A stretch of DNA of 64,000 bases from Torymus aiolomorphi (taxonomy: Eukaryota; Arthropoda; Insecta; Hymenoptera; Torymidae): the NCBI GenBank assembly GCA_036365515.1, contig CM070876.1, positions 136,607,894 to 136,671,893 on the forward strand, given 5' to 3'. Of this stretch, positions 1-8,887 are shown piece by piece (the stretch's first letter is position 1; every line of letters starts with the position of its first letter). The notes under the pieces are model-generated. The model did not search any database and was not told the origin of the DNA. It worked only from the letters and a program-made list of their open reading frames with translations. Made by a program: the position numbers and the translations under genes.

Positions 1-204
1 AATTACAAGGCGCTCGCATACGCCGCACGCGCACACGCACGCGCAAGTGTACAAATTTTACGGCGTGCGCAGACGCCTCATTCACACACACACACACACA
101 CACAAATTACAAGGCGCTCGCATACGCCGCACGCGCACACGCACGCGCAAGTGTACAAATTTTACGGCGTGCGCAGACGCCTCATTCACACACACACACA
201 CACG
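1..204. repeat. Left-end minisatellite of the Polinton (two 104-bp units)
   Basis: A unit of about 104 bp starting AATTACAAGGCGCTCGC begins at 1 and again at 105. Each unit has a GC-rich core (GTACAAATTTTACGGCG, then GCAGACGCC) and ends in a CA run. The core reappears in inverted orientation at about 17640-17690 next to GT runs. This suggests both are parts of the element's terminal inverted repeat. The window starts inside it, so the true left end is not visible. Confidence 0.75.
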
Positions 205-225
205 TGCGCACTCACTGATGAGTTT

Positions 226-972
226 TTAACCAGCACTGGGCGATCCGGGCGTGTCCAGCCCTATAACACACGGGCATGTGCCCTCGCGACATGCTCCGCA
301 TCGCCAACACTTGCACCGCCAGCACTGATTCCACGACCGTCCCTCCGGGTCGCCGGCGAGGACATAGAACATGATTCCGCAGTCGTTGCAATACGGCGGC
401 GTTTCCTCCTGTTTAATATTCGGCTGCTCCCACTGCTGCTGTTGCTGCGCTGCCTTGTTCGCTCGCTTCAGTTTGGCCTCTAGCTGCCGCACCATCTTCG
501 CAGCCTGTAATGCGTTGGCACGGTGGAGTTGTAGCGCCCGTCGGTGCCTTCGCAGTCTTATCCGCAGGCCCAATATCTCCGTGGCTATGGGGTCGATGCT
601 GGCGGATGTGGCAGCGCTGACGTTGTCGTCCGCAGGAGTGGAGCCATCCGCTCTCAACATTCTCCAGACGGCCTCTTCCTGGGTACAGGCCCAGACCTCC
701 ACACTGGCGCGCTGCTCCGCGGGCCAAACATTCAAAAATAGCCGGATGTCCTCACAGCATTTGTCCAGTAGTTTCGAATTTTCGCTTATGTAAGCGACAA
801 TCTTTCGAAGTAGGCGATGGTCCCTCGGACTGCTGAAGTCACGGTCAATCCGCGATCTTATAAACGCAGCATCGCGCTCTGCTCGCGCTAGCTGCTTGGT
901 GACGCGCTGCCCGTAGACGCAGACCGTGCACAGCATCTGTATGATGAGCTCGCCTTCCTTTTTCGACACCAT
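226..972 (-). CDS. Unassigned Polinton protein with C-terminal zinc-ribbon-like cysteine cluster
   Basis: This 248-residue frame runs leftward from an ATG in good context (ACCATGG) at 972. I do not recognise the family. The N-terminal two thirds look helical and charged. Around residues 130-180 is a basic, leucine-rich segment that could form a coiled coil, followed by a run of five glutamines. The C-terminal 55 residues carry CNDC, CWRCKCWRCGAC and CPC, spaced like a zinc ribbon or treble-clef site, so nucleic-acid or protein binding is plausible. It is the only minus-strand gene in the element and is divergent from the next gene, with promoter-like repeats between them. It stops about 20 bp inside the minisatellite. 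Plus-strand frames across it (371-793) lack recognisable features and look like shadows. That it is a gene is fairly likely; its function is unknown. Confidence 0.65.
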   Translation of the reverse strand: MVSKKEGELIIQMLCTVCVYGQRVTKQLARAERDAAFIRSRIDRDFSSPRDHRLLRKIVAYISENSKLLDKCCEDIRLFLNVWPAEQRASVEVWACTQEEAVWRMLRADGSTPADDNVSAATSASIDPIATEILGLRIRLRRHRRALQLHRANALQAAKMVRQLEAKLKRANKAAQQQQQWEQPNIKQEETPPYCNDCGIMFYVLAGDPEGRSWNQCWRCKCWRCGACREGTCPCVIGLDTPGSPSAG

Positions 973-1289
973 GGTGAAGACTGAAGTAACCCGTATACAC
1001 GATCAGCCTCATAGCCTCGGGTACTTGAAAGAAGTAGGTATGGTAGGGGGTGCGTATGCGGCCGTACTGACCCCAGATGGTTTTAACGCGAGAGGAATTC
1101 TCCACCAAAGTATTAGGAAGAAAGCGCGGACACGTCGGAAATGTTTTTCCTCAGGGTCTGTTAATCCGAGAGAAATTTTTTCATACTCGTGACTAGTGGC
1201 CGTTTGTCATGTCATTTTTCAGTGGTGTTTACAGCACTACCCCGTCGGCGATTTTTATCAAAAAAATCTTTACGACTTGAGAACGCGGC

Positions 1290-1830
1290 ATATAACGGCA
1301 ACTCCAATGCACCACAGGAGGGTTTGGAGCATTCCACAGATGTGTCACGAATGTTTTGCTTTCGAGAAGTTTCGAGTATAGAAGGCTCATTGTTTTGTAT
1401 CAAGCATCCTTTGGAAAAGCGCTGTTTCGCGTCATATAGCGATTTTCTGTCAACTACCCGTTAGGGCCGCTGTTATTGTTTTTTCATACATGCATGCAGA
1501 GACCCGTCTAGGAAAATGCGATTGAATGGCAACACCGATGCACTACAGGGGGGTAGACCCATCCCGTCAAAAGTAATAAACTATGCTTTATAAAAAATAT
1601 TTCGGGCCCATTAGCCATGCGCGGTAAATTTTTGTCTCGCCTGTGTCACGAATGTTTTGATTTCGAGAAGTTTCGAGTATAAAAGCTCATTGTTTTTAAC
1701 GAGCATCTCGGGGTCTCCTTTGGAAAAGCGTTGTTTCGTGTCATATAGCGATTTTTTATCAAGCACCCACTGTTTTTTCATACATGCATGTATGCAGAGG
1801 GCCGCCTAGGAAAATGCGATTGGTTGCTCC
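1290..1830. promoter_or_regulatory. Duplicated promoter-like spacer between divergent genes
   Basis: Two imperfect direct copies lie at about 1290-1523 and 1524-1830; the second has roughly 75 extra bases at 1568-1643. Shared landmarks include GTGTCACGAATGTTTTG, TTTCGAGAAGTTTCGAGTAT, GCGTCATATAGCGATTTT and ACATGCATG. TATA-like sites are TATAAAAA at 1589, TATAAAAG at 1678 and TATAAGAG at 1894. The block separates the minus gene (start 972) from the plus gene (start 1948). No convincing gene is seen in 973-1947. Confidence 0.5.
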
Positions 1831-1947
1831 GTGGAAAAGCGCGATTGGATGAATGTCACGTGACGCGATGTTGAATTTTTATCGCTTACGCTTGTATAAG
1901 AGCTCTTGACAGTGTTGCGCAAACCTCACTCTGTTCGAAACTCCGAG

Positions 1948-3213
1948 ATGGATACGTTCATAAAAATTTCGCTGCGAAAAGCCATACTTCGTCTCTTTGG
2001 TAGAGAGAGACATAGTAGAGGCAGTTCGTGGTTGCAACGCTTGCGCGAGATGACGCGTGATGAGTTGATTCGTCAATTACAGAGGGCTCTTAGGACGGCA
2101 GGTTACCGCGCGATCGCGCGTCTATATCGTGCGTTTAGGCGTGCCGGTGATGTTTTGCGGGTAATCGAGGAGTTTGTTTTCGATCGTGGATTAATCGATC
2201 TTCCGATTTTTACTGACATAAGCAACGGACGATCGGAACGGCTTGGTAAGTTTAAAATATTTCAAAACAAAATTTCAAACAAAATTTCAAACAAAATTTA
2301 TAATCATTGACATTTTGGTATTTTCAGCTCTGGAGAGTCTACTAAACGACGACGACAGCGACGTTACGTATTTTTCCGGCGCTGAGGACGACACACCCTC
2401 GCGCTCGCGGCGCCCCGCGGGTGTGTTTAATCCAGTCGCTCGCACTCTGAATTTCGATGCCAGTGATACAAGCGATGATGAAGACGGCGCTGGCCCGTCT
2501 CTTGTTATAGCTGACGTGCATGCTGACGGTGAGAGGGAGGAGGAGGAGGTTGTCCCACCCCCACGAGAGGTAGAAAGCCCTGCGCTAATTGTAGGGAATA
2601 TTCGCATGGAGGAGGACGAGGAGGAGGAGGAGGATGATGACGTAAGAGAGGCGCGCGAAGTGGCGAACGAAATCGAGCTTCAAGAGCAAGTCATAGGCGA
2701 GTATCTTGCGCCGTACGACCGCCCGCCTCTCGCCGATGAGGAGTTTCGCCTTCTGTCAAGTCACCCACCTGCTGTAGCGGCTGACGACAATTCTCCCGCC
2801 GCTGAGAATGCACGCAGAGAAAGGAGGCACATACTTAGTGTGTTGTGCGCCACAGCTAATCAGCCGTCTTTCGGTTACAATCCACTTGATCGTCTCGACC
2901 GTGTGGTTAATGAGTGTAAGTAAATATTTATTTTTATATTTTTAAATGTCCCCGTTTCTTTAAAAAAAATATTTTCCTGTGCGCAGTTGTACGAAGTCGC
3001 GATCGTTCTGTAACGCAGATTGTACCATCGCTCCCGGAGCTTACGCGATTAGTGGAGGTATACGAGCGTGTATCAAGCAATCGAAATGCACAGCTCCAGC
3101 GATGGTTTCGCGATCAAGCCGAAGACGAATGCTCTCCTCTGTACACAGAAAACAATCTGCGCGAATTGGTGGATAGAGTATTAGAAAGCTTTGCGGGGGC
3201 TGCTGAGCCTTAA
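1948..3213 (+). CDS. Three-exon acidic protein, possible 5' part of the polymerase gene
   Basis: Three open segments join cleanly: 1948-2245, 2328-2915 and 2987-3213. The introns at 2246-2327 (82 nt) and 2916-2986 (71 nt) have GTAAG donors and TTTTCAG or GCGCAG acceptors, and both are phase 1. The product would be about 370 residues. Its N-terminus is basic and helical (arginine- and leucine-rich, residues 1-90). The middle is very acidic, with long runs of E and D and serine-rich patches. The C-terminal 70 residues are helical. I recognise no domain. The ATG at 1948 lies about 50 bases after a TATAAGAG site. The frame ends in TAA at 3211-3213, immediately before another phase-1-compatible donor (GTAAAT at 3215). 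It is therefore unclear whether this is a separate gene or the front of the polymerase interrupted by a nonsense codon. Confidence 0.6.
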
Positions 3214-3286
3214 AGTAAATCCCACAAAACCATTATTATTTTAATATAGATATATATTAATAAAGGTATCATTTGTTATGTTACAG

Positions 3287-4353
3287 CTGAGGGGCGTTCG
3301 CCCCTGCAGGTAGGCAGCGGTGTCGGTGATAGTGGTGCAGTTGTGGAAGAGGAAATTTATGACACTGAGGACTACGACAGAGTACGACCGCCCGGTGTGC
3401 GATTCACAGCTGTGGTCGAGGGACAGCAATACCTGCGGCGCTTCGGAGTGCAGGGTCATAGGATAAACTTTTCAATTATAGAACCGCGTGCGAATGTAAA
3501 TCCGGTATTATGGTTAGAGGCGGCGATTAGGGATATACACGATTATACAACCGCGCGTGTTCCGGGTGATGCTCTAATAGGTGTTACAATTTGTAATGAG
3601 CGCTTTTCTCGCGGTACGGGCGGGCTGTCGTTCAGACCCGTCGCGAACTTTAATTACGCTGATTTATGGAATTTAATAGCTTCCATAAGTCAGAGTAACG
3701 AAATTTTGGGTATCGGCGAGGGGCTCGTGTTACAAGTGTGTTATGTAGTAGTACCTGTAGGCGCGGGTGGGAGCGGTGGTTTAAAGTTGAGCGATTTACG
3801 GAAGCGGTCAATCGTCGTTATTAATAATAACGATAATTTATGTTTACCGCGTGCGCTTGCGGTCGGCAGGGTATACATTGCTCTCAAGGCACAGCCTTGC
3901 GATGAGGTGCGCGCAGAATGGCAAGCGATTCGGGACGGCCGCCGAAAATTGCAAAAAGAGCGCGCGGAAAGTCTCGTGATCGTAGCAGGGGTAAATATTC
4001 CGGATGATGGATGCGGGTTTGACGAGGTCACGTGCTTTCAAAATTTTTTTCTCGCAAGCGGTATAGCATTGGTTGTTTTCGAGAAAGAAAATTTTGGAAG
4101 TGGGGAACCACCGCTCTTTGACGGTCGAAATACTCTCCACGAATTAAATATCGCACTTAGTGGTATTATTTATTTGATGTTTGAAGAGCGTGCGCGTCAT
4201 TTTAATTTAATTACGAATTTATACGGAGCGGCCGAATCGCGTTTTTTCTGCTCTTATTGCAATAAGGGGTACCGTTATGTACAGCAGCATAAATGTACAC
4301 AGACATGCGCGTGCTGCTTTCGCCACCCTGCCGTACCGACGGTGTCGAAATGA
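3287..4353 (+). CDS. polB: Protein-primed DNA polymerase, N-terminal part (upstream of frameshift)
   Basis: This is the open segment before the exonuclease domain of the Polinton-type family B polymerase. No ATG lies between the preceding in-frame stop (TAG at 3247) and the clear protein-like sequence. The segment therefore probably starts at the splice acceptor TTACAG ending at 3286, which enters the frame in phase 1. The N-terminal region has a globular mixed composition and ends with a C-x2-C/H-rich stretch (CSYC..., CACC) near 4245-4315 that looks like the start of a zinc-finger array. The matching second half of the array appears in the next frame. The frame closes with TGA at 4351-4353, where it overlaps the downstream polymerase frame by about 60 bases in the -1 register. 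One lost base would explain the split. Confidence 0.7.
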
Positions 4354-7295
4354 TAGAGTGCGTGGATTGCGGGCGTCAATTTTTCGGCCACAATTGTTTT
4401 ACGAATCACAAGCGTGCGGGTTCATACAAAAAAAATAATAAAAAAGTGTGCGATGCTGTGCAGCTGTGTAAGGATTGTATGCGCATTGTAAACATGTGTC
4501 AGAAGCAAAAACACGAGTGCGGTATTAGCTTTTGTAGACACTGTCAAAAGCAGCATAGCTTTAATGACATGTGCTTCATGCACCCGATTAATGTTGACGA
4601 GGCGGGTAAAACCAAAAAATATCTTTATATTTTTTATGATTTTGAAACGACACAAGACACCCCGTATGGTGAAAAGGCGCGCGTCCATGTGCCTAATTTG
4701 TGCGTCGCCCACCAAGTATGCACGGACTGCATCGACGTGGACGATGTACAAATAACTTGCCCCACTTGCGGTGTGCGTGAATTCGTTTTCAGGCGCGATC
4801 CCGTTAAACAGCTCTTGGAACTCTGTGTGCGCGAAAAGACGGATTTTTCCGCAATTGTATGTATAGCGCACAATGCTCGGGCATTCGATTCTCAATTTAT
4901 ATTGAAAGAACTTGCGGAAAGTTCCGAGCGCTGTTCACCCCGTGTAATATTAACCGGTCATAATATTACACAGCTAAAGTACGGCCGCACCAAGTTTATT
5001 GATAGTATTAATTACTTTCAATTGAAACTGAGTGCTCTCCCGGCGACATTTGGCCTGCCCGAGAGCGCTAAGAAAGGTTATTTTCCGCACCTTTTCAACA
5101 CCCGTGAGAATGAGCACTACAGGGGTCCTCTACCTTCGCCCGAGTTTTATTGCCCTGACACCATGTCCGTGACTGAGCGTGCCGCTTTTCTCGAGTGGTA
5201 TGAGAATACACCTCCAGACTACGTATTCGACTTTCAAAAAGAGATTGTCGAATACTGTAAAATGGACGTTGAAATCTTGAGACGGGCGTGCATACGGTTT
5301 CGCGAAATTTTCATAGAAGTCGCGCAAACAGACCCATTCGTCTGCGCGTGCACAATAGCGTCCACCTGCATGTATATATTTAAAAAAAATTTTTTGCAGC
5401 CTAACACTATCGGGCTGATACCACCAACCGGCTATAGGCGTGGAAATAAGCACTCGGAACGTTCTGTAGAGTGGTTGCTTTATTGCGAGCGCGAGTGCGG
5501 CCGTGAAATTATACACGCAGGGCGTTCGCGCGAGTTTCGTTTACGCGAGGGTTTTCTAGTAGACGGGTATCTTTCGCCGCTCGGTGAGTCTGTCTTAACA
5601 GACAAGGGGACTGTTTTTGAATATCAAGGGTGCTATACGCATGGGTGCCCGCGCTGCTTTATCGCCGATCGGACTGTGAAAAAGAACAAATATGGTCAGA
5701 CATACGCACAGGCGTACGAGGCCACGTGTGCAAAAGTCGCCGCTATGAAACGTCTCGGATACGAGGTGCGCGAGATGTGGGAGTGCGATTTCACGCGCTT
5801 AAAAGGTAAACAGCCGGAAATTAATCAATATTTAGCAGCTCACCCGATCATGAGCAAAATATCTTTAAACCCTCTCGACGCTTTTTTCGGTGGACGTACG
5901 GAAAATATCGTCACTTCTCGCACTGCTGCGCCGTGTGAAGAGATCAAATATACCGATATTTGTTCGCTTTACCCATACATTTGCAAGAGGGGACGTTACC
6001 CAATCGGGCATCCGCGTATTTACGTTGGCAATGAATGCTGTGAGTTGACAGGCGGCTGTAACAACGATCTCGCGCGCGTGGAGGGGCTGATAAAGTGCAA
6101 AGTTTTACCGCCTCGTAATTTGACACTGCCTGTGTTACCGGTAAAAATGCACTCGCGATTGATTTTCGGTCTCTGCCGCTCGTGCTGTGAGGAATTGCGC
6201 GAGTTTGACTGTAATCACGAGCATCCCTCTGAGCGTGAATTTACAGGCACATGGGTTGCTTGCGAGTTACAGAAGGCGATCGAACTTGGGTACAGTGTCA
6301 CAGAAATATTTGTTATTTGGCAGTATGAGACCACACAGTTTGATTCTGTCACGGGTGCGAGTGGCCTGTTTGCATCCTATGTAAATACTTTTCTCCGTCT
6401 AAAGCAGCAGGCGAGCGGTTGGCCCGCTTACTGTACAGACGACGAGAGTAGAAAGCGGTATGTCTACGAGTACGAGCGCGATGAGGGAATAAGTTTAGAC
6501 CCTGAAAAAATAGAAAAAAATCCGGGTTTGCGTTCTGTCGCGAAATTATGTTTGAATTCGCTGTGGGGAAAATTCGGGCAACGCTCAAATTTGAAACAAA
6601 CGGCTGTTATAAAGACGCGTGAGGCTCTACTAAAACTTCTTACGGCGCCAGAAAAAGAAGTATTCGACGTTCTTATGGTCAACGAGCAACTTTTATATAC
6701 AAATTGGCGCTATCGCGATGATGCTATCGAACTTTCGTGTAATACAAATGTAGCAATAGCCGCGTATACAACAACACAGGCCTGTCTCGTGTTGTATTCT
6801 TATATTGAAAAGCTCACATCAGCGCGTGTTTTATACATGGACACGGACTCGTGTATTTTTACATGTAAGAAAGACGACCCTACTGAGTATACGCCCCCTC
6901 TGGGTTCTTTACTCGGCAACATGACGGACGAGCTAAAGGCCTACGGCGAGGGGTCCTACATTACAAAGTTTCTCTCAGCAGGGCCAACATTTTATGGTTT
7001 CCGCGTGGTCGTACCTTCTACAGGCGAAACTGTCGAGTGCTGTAAAATTAAGGGAATTAGCCTCAATAGCACCAATTCACGTATAATAAACTTCGACAGT
7101 ATCGAACGTTTGATCGCAGCGTATTTTCAAAACGAAAGAGACCCAATCGTTTTGAAATATAAAGCGATCAGGCGCACGCGTGAGCATGAAGTAATCACCC
7201 GCGATGAAAAAAAATCGTGCTCTGTTGTACTTAAGAAGCGTAGATACTTTTCCAACGCTGTATCACTACCTTTTGGTTACAAGACTGACACATAG
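4293..7295 (+). CDS. polB: Protein-primed family B DNA polymerase, exonuclease and polymerase domains
   Basis: This is the replicative DNA polymerase of the element. In order it has a cysteine/histidine cluster (residues 22-98 of this frame), the 3'-5' exonuclease and the palm. Exonuclease motif I is FYDFETTQ (residues 114-121), motif II is the HNARAFD stretch near 4870, and motif III is YCKMDVE near 5255. Palm motif A is YTDICSLYP near 5950, motif B KLCLNSLWGKFG near 6545, and motif C YMDTDS near 6835. All three catalytic aspartates that should be present are seen. These Polinton polymerases are protein-primed and are expected to copy the linear element from its ends. The first in-frame ATG (4293) lies in the overlap with the upstream frame and is unlikely to be the real start. 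Length from exonuclease to stop is normal, and the stop is TAG at 7293-7295. Confidence 0.93.
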   Translation: MYTDMRVLLSPPCRTDGVEMIECVDCGRQFFGHNCFTNHKRAGSYKKNNKKVCDAVQLCKDCMRIVNMCQKQKHECGISFCRHCQKQHSFNDMCFMHPINVDEAGKTKKYLYIFYDFETTQDTPYGEKARVHVPNLCVAHQVCTDCIDVDDVQITCPTCGVREFVFRRDPVKQLLELCVREKTDFSAIVCIAHNARAFDSQFILKELAESSERCSPRVILTGHNITQLKYGRTKFIDSINYFQLKLSALPATFGLPESAKKGYFPHLFNTRENEHYRGPLPSPEFYCPDTMSVTERAAFLEWYENTPPDYVFDFQKEIVEYCKMDVEILRRACIRFREIFIEVAQTDPFVCACTIASTCMYIFKKNFLQPNTIGLIPPTGYRRGNKHSERSVEWLLYCERECGREIIHAGRSREFRLREGFLVDGYLSPLGESVLTDKGTVFEYQGCYTHGCPRCFIADRTVKKNKYGQTYAQAYEATCAKVAAMKRLGYEVREMWECDFTRLKGKQPEINQYLAAHPIMSKISLNPLDAFFGGRTENIVTSRTAAPCEEIKYTDICSLYPYICKRGRYPIGHPRIYVGNECCELTGGCNNDLARVEGLIKCKVLPPRNLTLPVLPVKMHSRLIFGLCRSCCEELREFDCNHEHPSEREFTGTWVACELQKAIELGYSVTEIFVIWQYETTQFDSVTGASGLFASYVNTFLRLKQQASGWPAYCTDDESRKRYVYEYERDEGISLDPEKIEKNPGLRSVAKLCLNSLWGKFGQRSNLKQTAVIKTREALLKLLTAPEKEVFDVLMVNEQLLYTNWRYRDDAIELSCNTNVAIAAYTTTQACLVLYSYIEKLTSARVLYMDTDSCIFTCKKDDPTEYTPPLGSLLGNMTDELKAYGEGSYITKFLSAGPTFYGFRVVVPSTGETVECCKIKGISLNSTNSRIINFDSIERLIAAYFQNERDPIVLKYKAIRRTREHEVITRDEKKSCSVVLKKRRYFSNAVSLPFGYKTDT

Positions 7296-7525
7296 TATGT
7301 ATGTATATTTTATAAAACCTGTAAATACGTGTATTTATGTAAAAAAATAAAAATTGTTCTTTTTATATTTTTAATAAAATTTTACCTGCAAAATGTTTTA
7401 TCATTATTATTATTGTTGTTATTTCTACCTATACCCATCACTTTCCTCATATTAGTAGTAGATTGAAAAAAAAAGCATGTGCTGATAATAATTAATAATT
7501 TTAATAATTTTGAGCTGGCGGCTGT
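7296..7525. other. AT-rich spacer with polyadenylation signals
   Basis: This AT-rich stretch after the polymerase stop contains AATAAA at 7346 and 7373, which fits the 3' end of the polymerase transcript. No gene is seen. Confidence 0.5.
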
Positions 7526-7717
7526 ATGCTAGTCACCGCGGTAGACCTGTTCATTTCCGCGGGCGGTGGCATGCTAGTCAGCGCGAATCAGCTTGTCGCC
7601 GCGGTCATCCAGCTCATCATCGCGGTAAAGATGCTAGTCCGCACGCGCCGCCGCCGCCGCCGCCGCCGCCCGCGCGCGCGTCTTGCAGACAATTTTGTCA
7701 ATGTTTCGCTCGACTGA
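7526..7717 (+). CDS. Possible small membrane protein with arginine run
   Basis: A 63-codon frame starts at an ATG at 7526 and stops just upstream of the ATPase. The first 37 residues contain three MLV-led repeats and a hydrophobic helix (LVAAVIQLIIAVKMLV), followed by eight arginines and a short polar tail. A single-pass membrane protein with a basic anchor is one reading. The arginine run comes from a GCC-repeat in the DNA (CGCCGCCGC), and another frame over the same stretch reads prolines, so it may be only compositional. It lies in the 450-bp gap between the polymerase and the ATPase, where some related elements carry small proteins. I do not recognise a family. Confidence 0.35.
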   Translation: MLVTAVDLFISAGGGMLVSANQLVAAVIQLIIAVKMLVRTRRRRRRRRPRARLADNFVNVSLD

Positions 7718-7794
7718 AAAAGAGGGTCTTATAAAATGCATGGAAAAGTGTGAGACGCGCTCATTCGGTGCCTAGACGTCGTAACAAAAAAAAT

Positions 7795-8451
7795 ATGGAC
7801 ACGCGGTTGAAACACCCGTTTACGTGCTGTGTGTGCGGACCCACAGGGTGTGGAAAAACACGCTTTGTTCAGCGCTTTCTCGCTCATTTACCGGTCATGT
7901 GTACCGCACGCTTCGACCGTATACTGTTTTATTACGCTGAATGGCAAGAGGCTTACAGAACAGCTTTTAAACCCAAAGAGCCTGTCATTGAGTTTCGAGA
8001 GGGGCTTCCGCATCTGGCCGACTATTCCTCGGACAACGAAAAGAAAAAATTACTCATTCTCGATGATCTTATGCGAGAATCCTCGAGCGACGTTATTTTA
8101 GACTTATTTACGAAAGGTAGTCATCACAAAAATATCAGTGTGATATTCATAACACAAAATGTTTTCCACAAAGGAAAAGCGCAACGTGACATAAGTTTAA
8201 ATACAAAGTACCTTGTACTCTTCAAAAATCCGCGCGACAAGGCACAAATACAGCATCTCGCGCGTCAAATTCATCCCGAAGACTCGGGTTTTCTCCGCGA
8301 AGCCTACATAGACGCCACGCGAACCCCGCACTCTTATCTCTTTATAGACCTCGCGCAAGATTGCCTCGACGAGTTTAGATTTCGCGCGAACATATTCCCC
8401 GATGACGGCGCGCATTACGCATACGTGCCCAAATACTTTAAATCACGGTGA
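7795..8451 (+). CDS. Genome-packaging ATPase (FtsK/HerA type)
   Basis: This 218-residue P-loop ATPase is of the A32-like packaging kind found in Polintons and in adeno-like double-jelly-roll viruses. It is expected to pump DNA into the capsid. Walker A is GPTGCGKT (residues 15-22) and Walker B is LLILDDL (residues 86-92), followed by the characteristic HHKNISVIFITQN strand and sensor segment near residue 110. The ATG at 7795 gives a protein starting just before the first beta strand. The frame is open upstream to a GTG at 7750, but that adds only a basic stretch and has no ATG. A TATAAA sits at 7731. It begins the tightly packed plus-strand gene block; the next gene starts 33 bases after its stop. 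Confidence 0.93.
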   Translation: MDTRLKHPFTCCVCGPTGCGKTRFVQRFLAHLPVMCTARFDRILFYYAEWQEAYRTAFKPKEPVIEFREGLPHLADYSSDNEKKKLLILDDLMRESSSDVILDLFTKGSHHKNISVIFITQNVFHKGKAQRDISLNTKYLVLFKNPRDKAQIQHLARQIHPEDSGFLREAYIDATRTPHSYLFIDLAQDCLDEFRFRANIFPDDGAHYAYVPKYFKSR

Positions 8452-8484
8452 TTTGCGCGAGCGAACGTCAGTCGGAAAAAAACT

Positions 8485-8886
8485 ATGGCGCCGTACGGAC
8501 GAGCTGCCTCTTGTCGCGCTACGTTACCTCATGGTAAACATTTTTCCAAGAAAAATCTCGCGTTACTCGGTGCACTCTGCCACGGTGATAAGAAACATCG
8601 CACAGTCATAGCCCGAGCGGCTGACAAACCCCTCGTCAAGTGTATATGCGAGTGCGTGCTGAATGTTTTACACGGGGTCGTAAAATTATCCGACAGCGAG
8701 AAAAGGCGTTTGAGTAAGCATAAAGCCGCGTTGCGCATGTTATCACACCCGAGTGTTGGAAACAACGACTGGCGCACAAAGAAACGCGTGATTGTTCAGA
8801 ACGGCGGATCATTCCTACCTATCTTATTAGCTCCAATCGTGAGTACTCTCATTTCAAAAATATTTGGCTCGCGTGACACGCAATAA
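8485..8886 (+). CDS. Small Polinton protein with hydrophobic C-terminus
   Basis: This 133-residue basic protein sits directly after the ATPase. The middle (about 45-95) looks helical, with the pattern CICECVLNVLHGVV and then a lysine-rich segment. The last 35 residues have KKRVIVQNGG followed by SFLPILLAPIVSTLISKIFG, a glycine/proline-flanked hydrophobic segment long enough to insert in a membrane or pack in a capsid. Similar small proteins with an NGG-FLP-type tail occur beside capsid genes in insect Polintons as I recall, but I cannot name the function. A capsid-associated or membrane-active role is an inference from position. The start at 8485 (ACTATGG) is a good context. The stop is separated from the next ATG by a single base. 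Confidence 0.75.
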   Translation: MAPYGRAASCRATLPHGKHFSKKNLALLGALCHGDKKHRTVIARAADKPLVKCICECVLNVLHGVVKLSDSEKRRLSKHKAALRMLSHPSVGNNDWRTKKRVIVQNGGSFLPILLAPIVSTLISKIFGSRDTQ

Positions 8887-8887
8887 G

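Noticed and set aside
371..793. 140-codon plus-strand frame opposite the zinc-ribbon gene
   Set aside because: It lies antisense to a longer frame with clear cysteine spacing and good start context, and shows only composition-driven CCCC and SS runs.
7510..7734. Alternative 74-codon proline-run frame
   Set aside because: It is another register of the GCC repeat; the 63-codon frame at 7526 has a real ATG and a hydrophobic helix.
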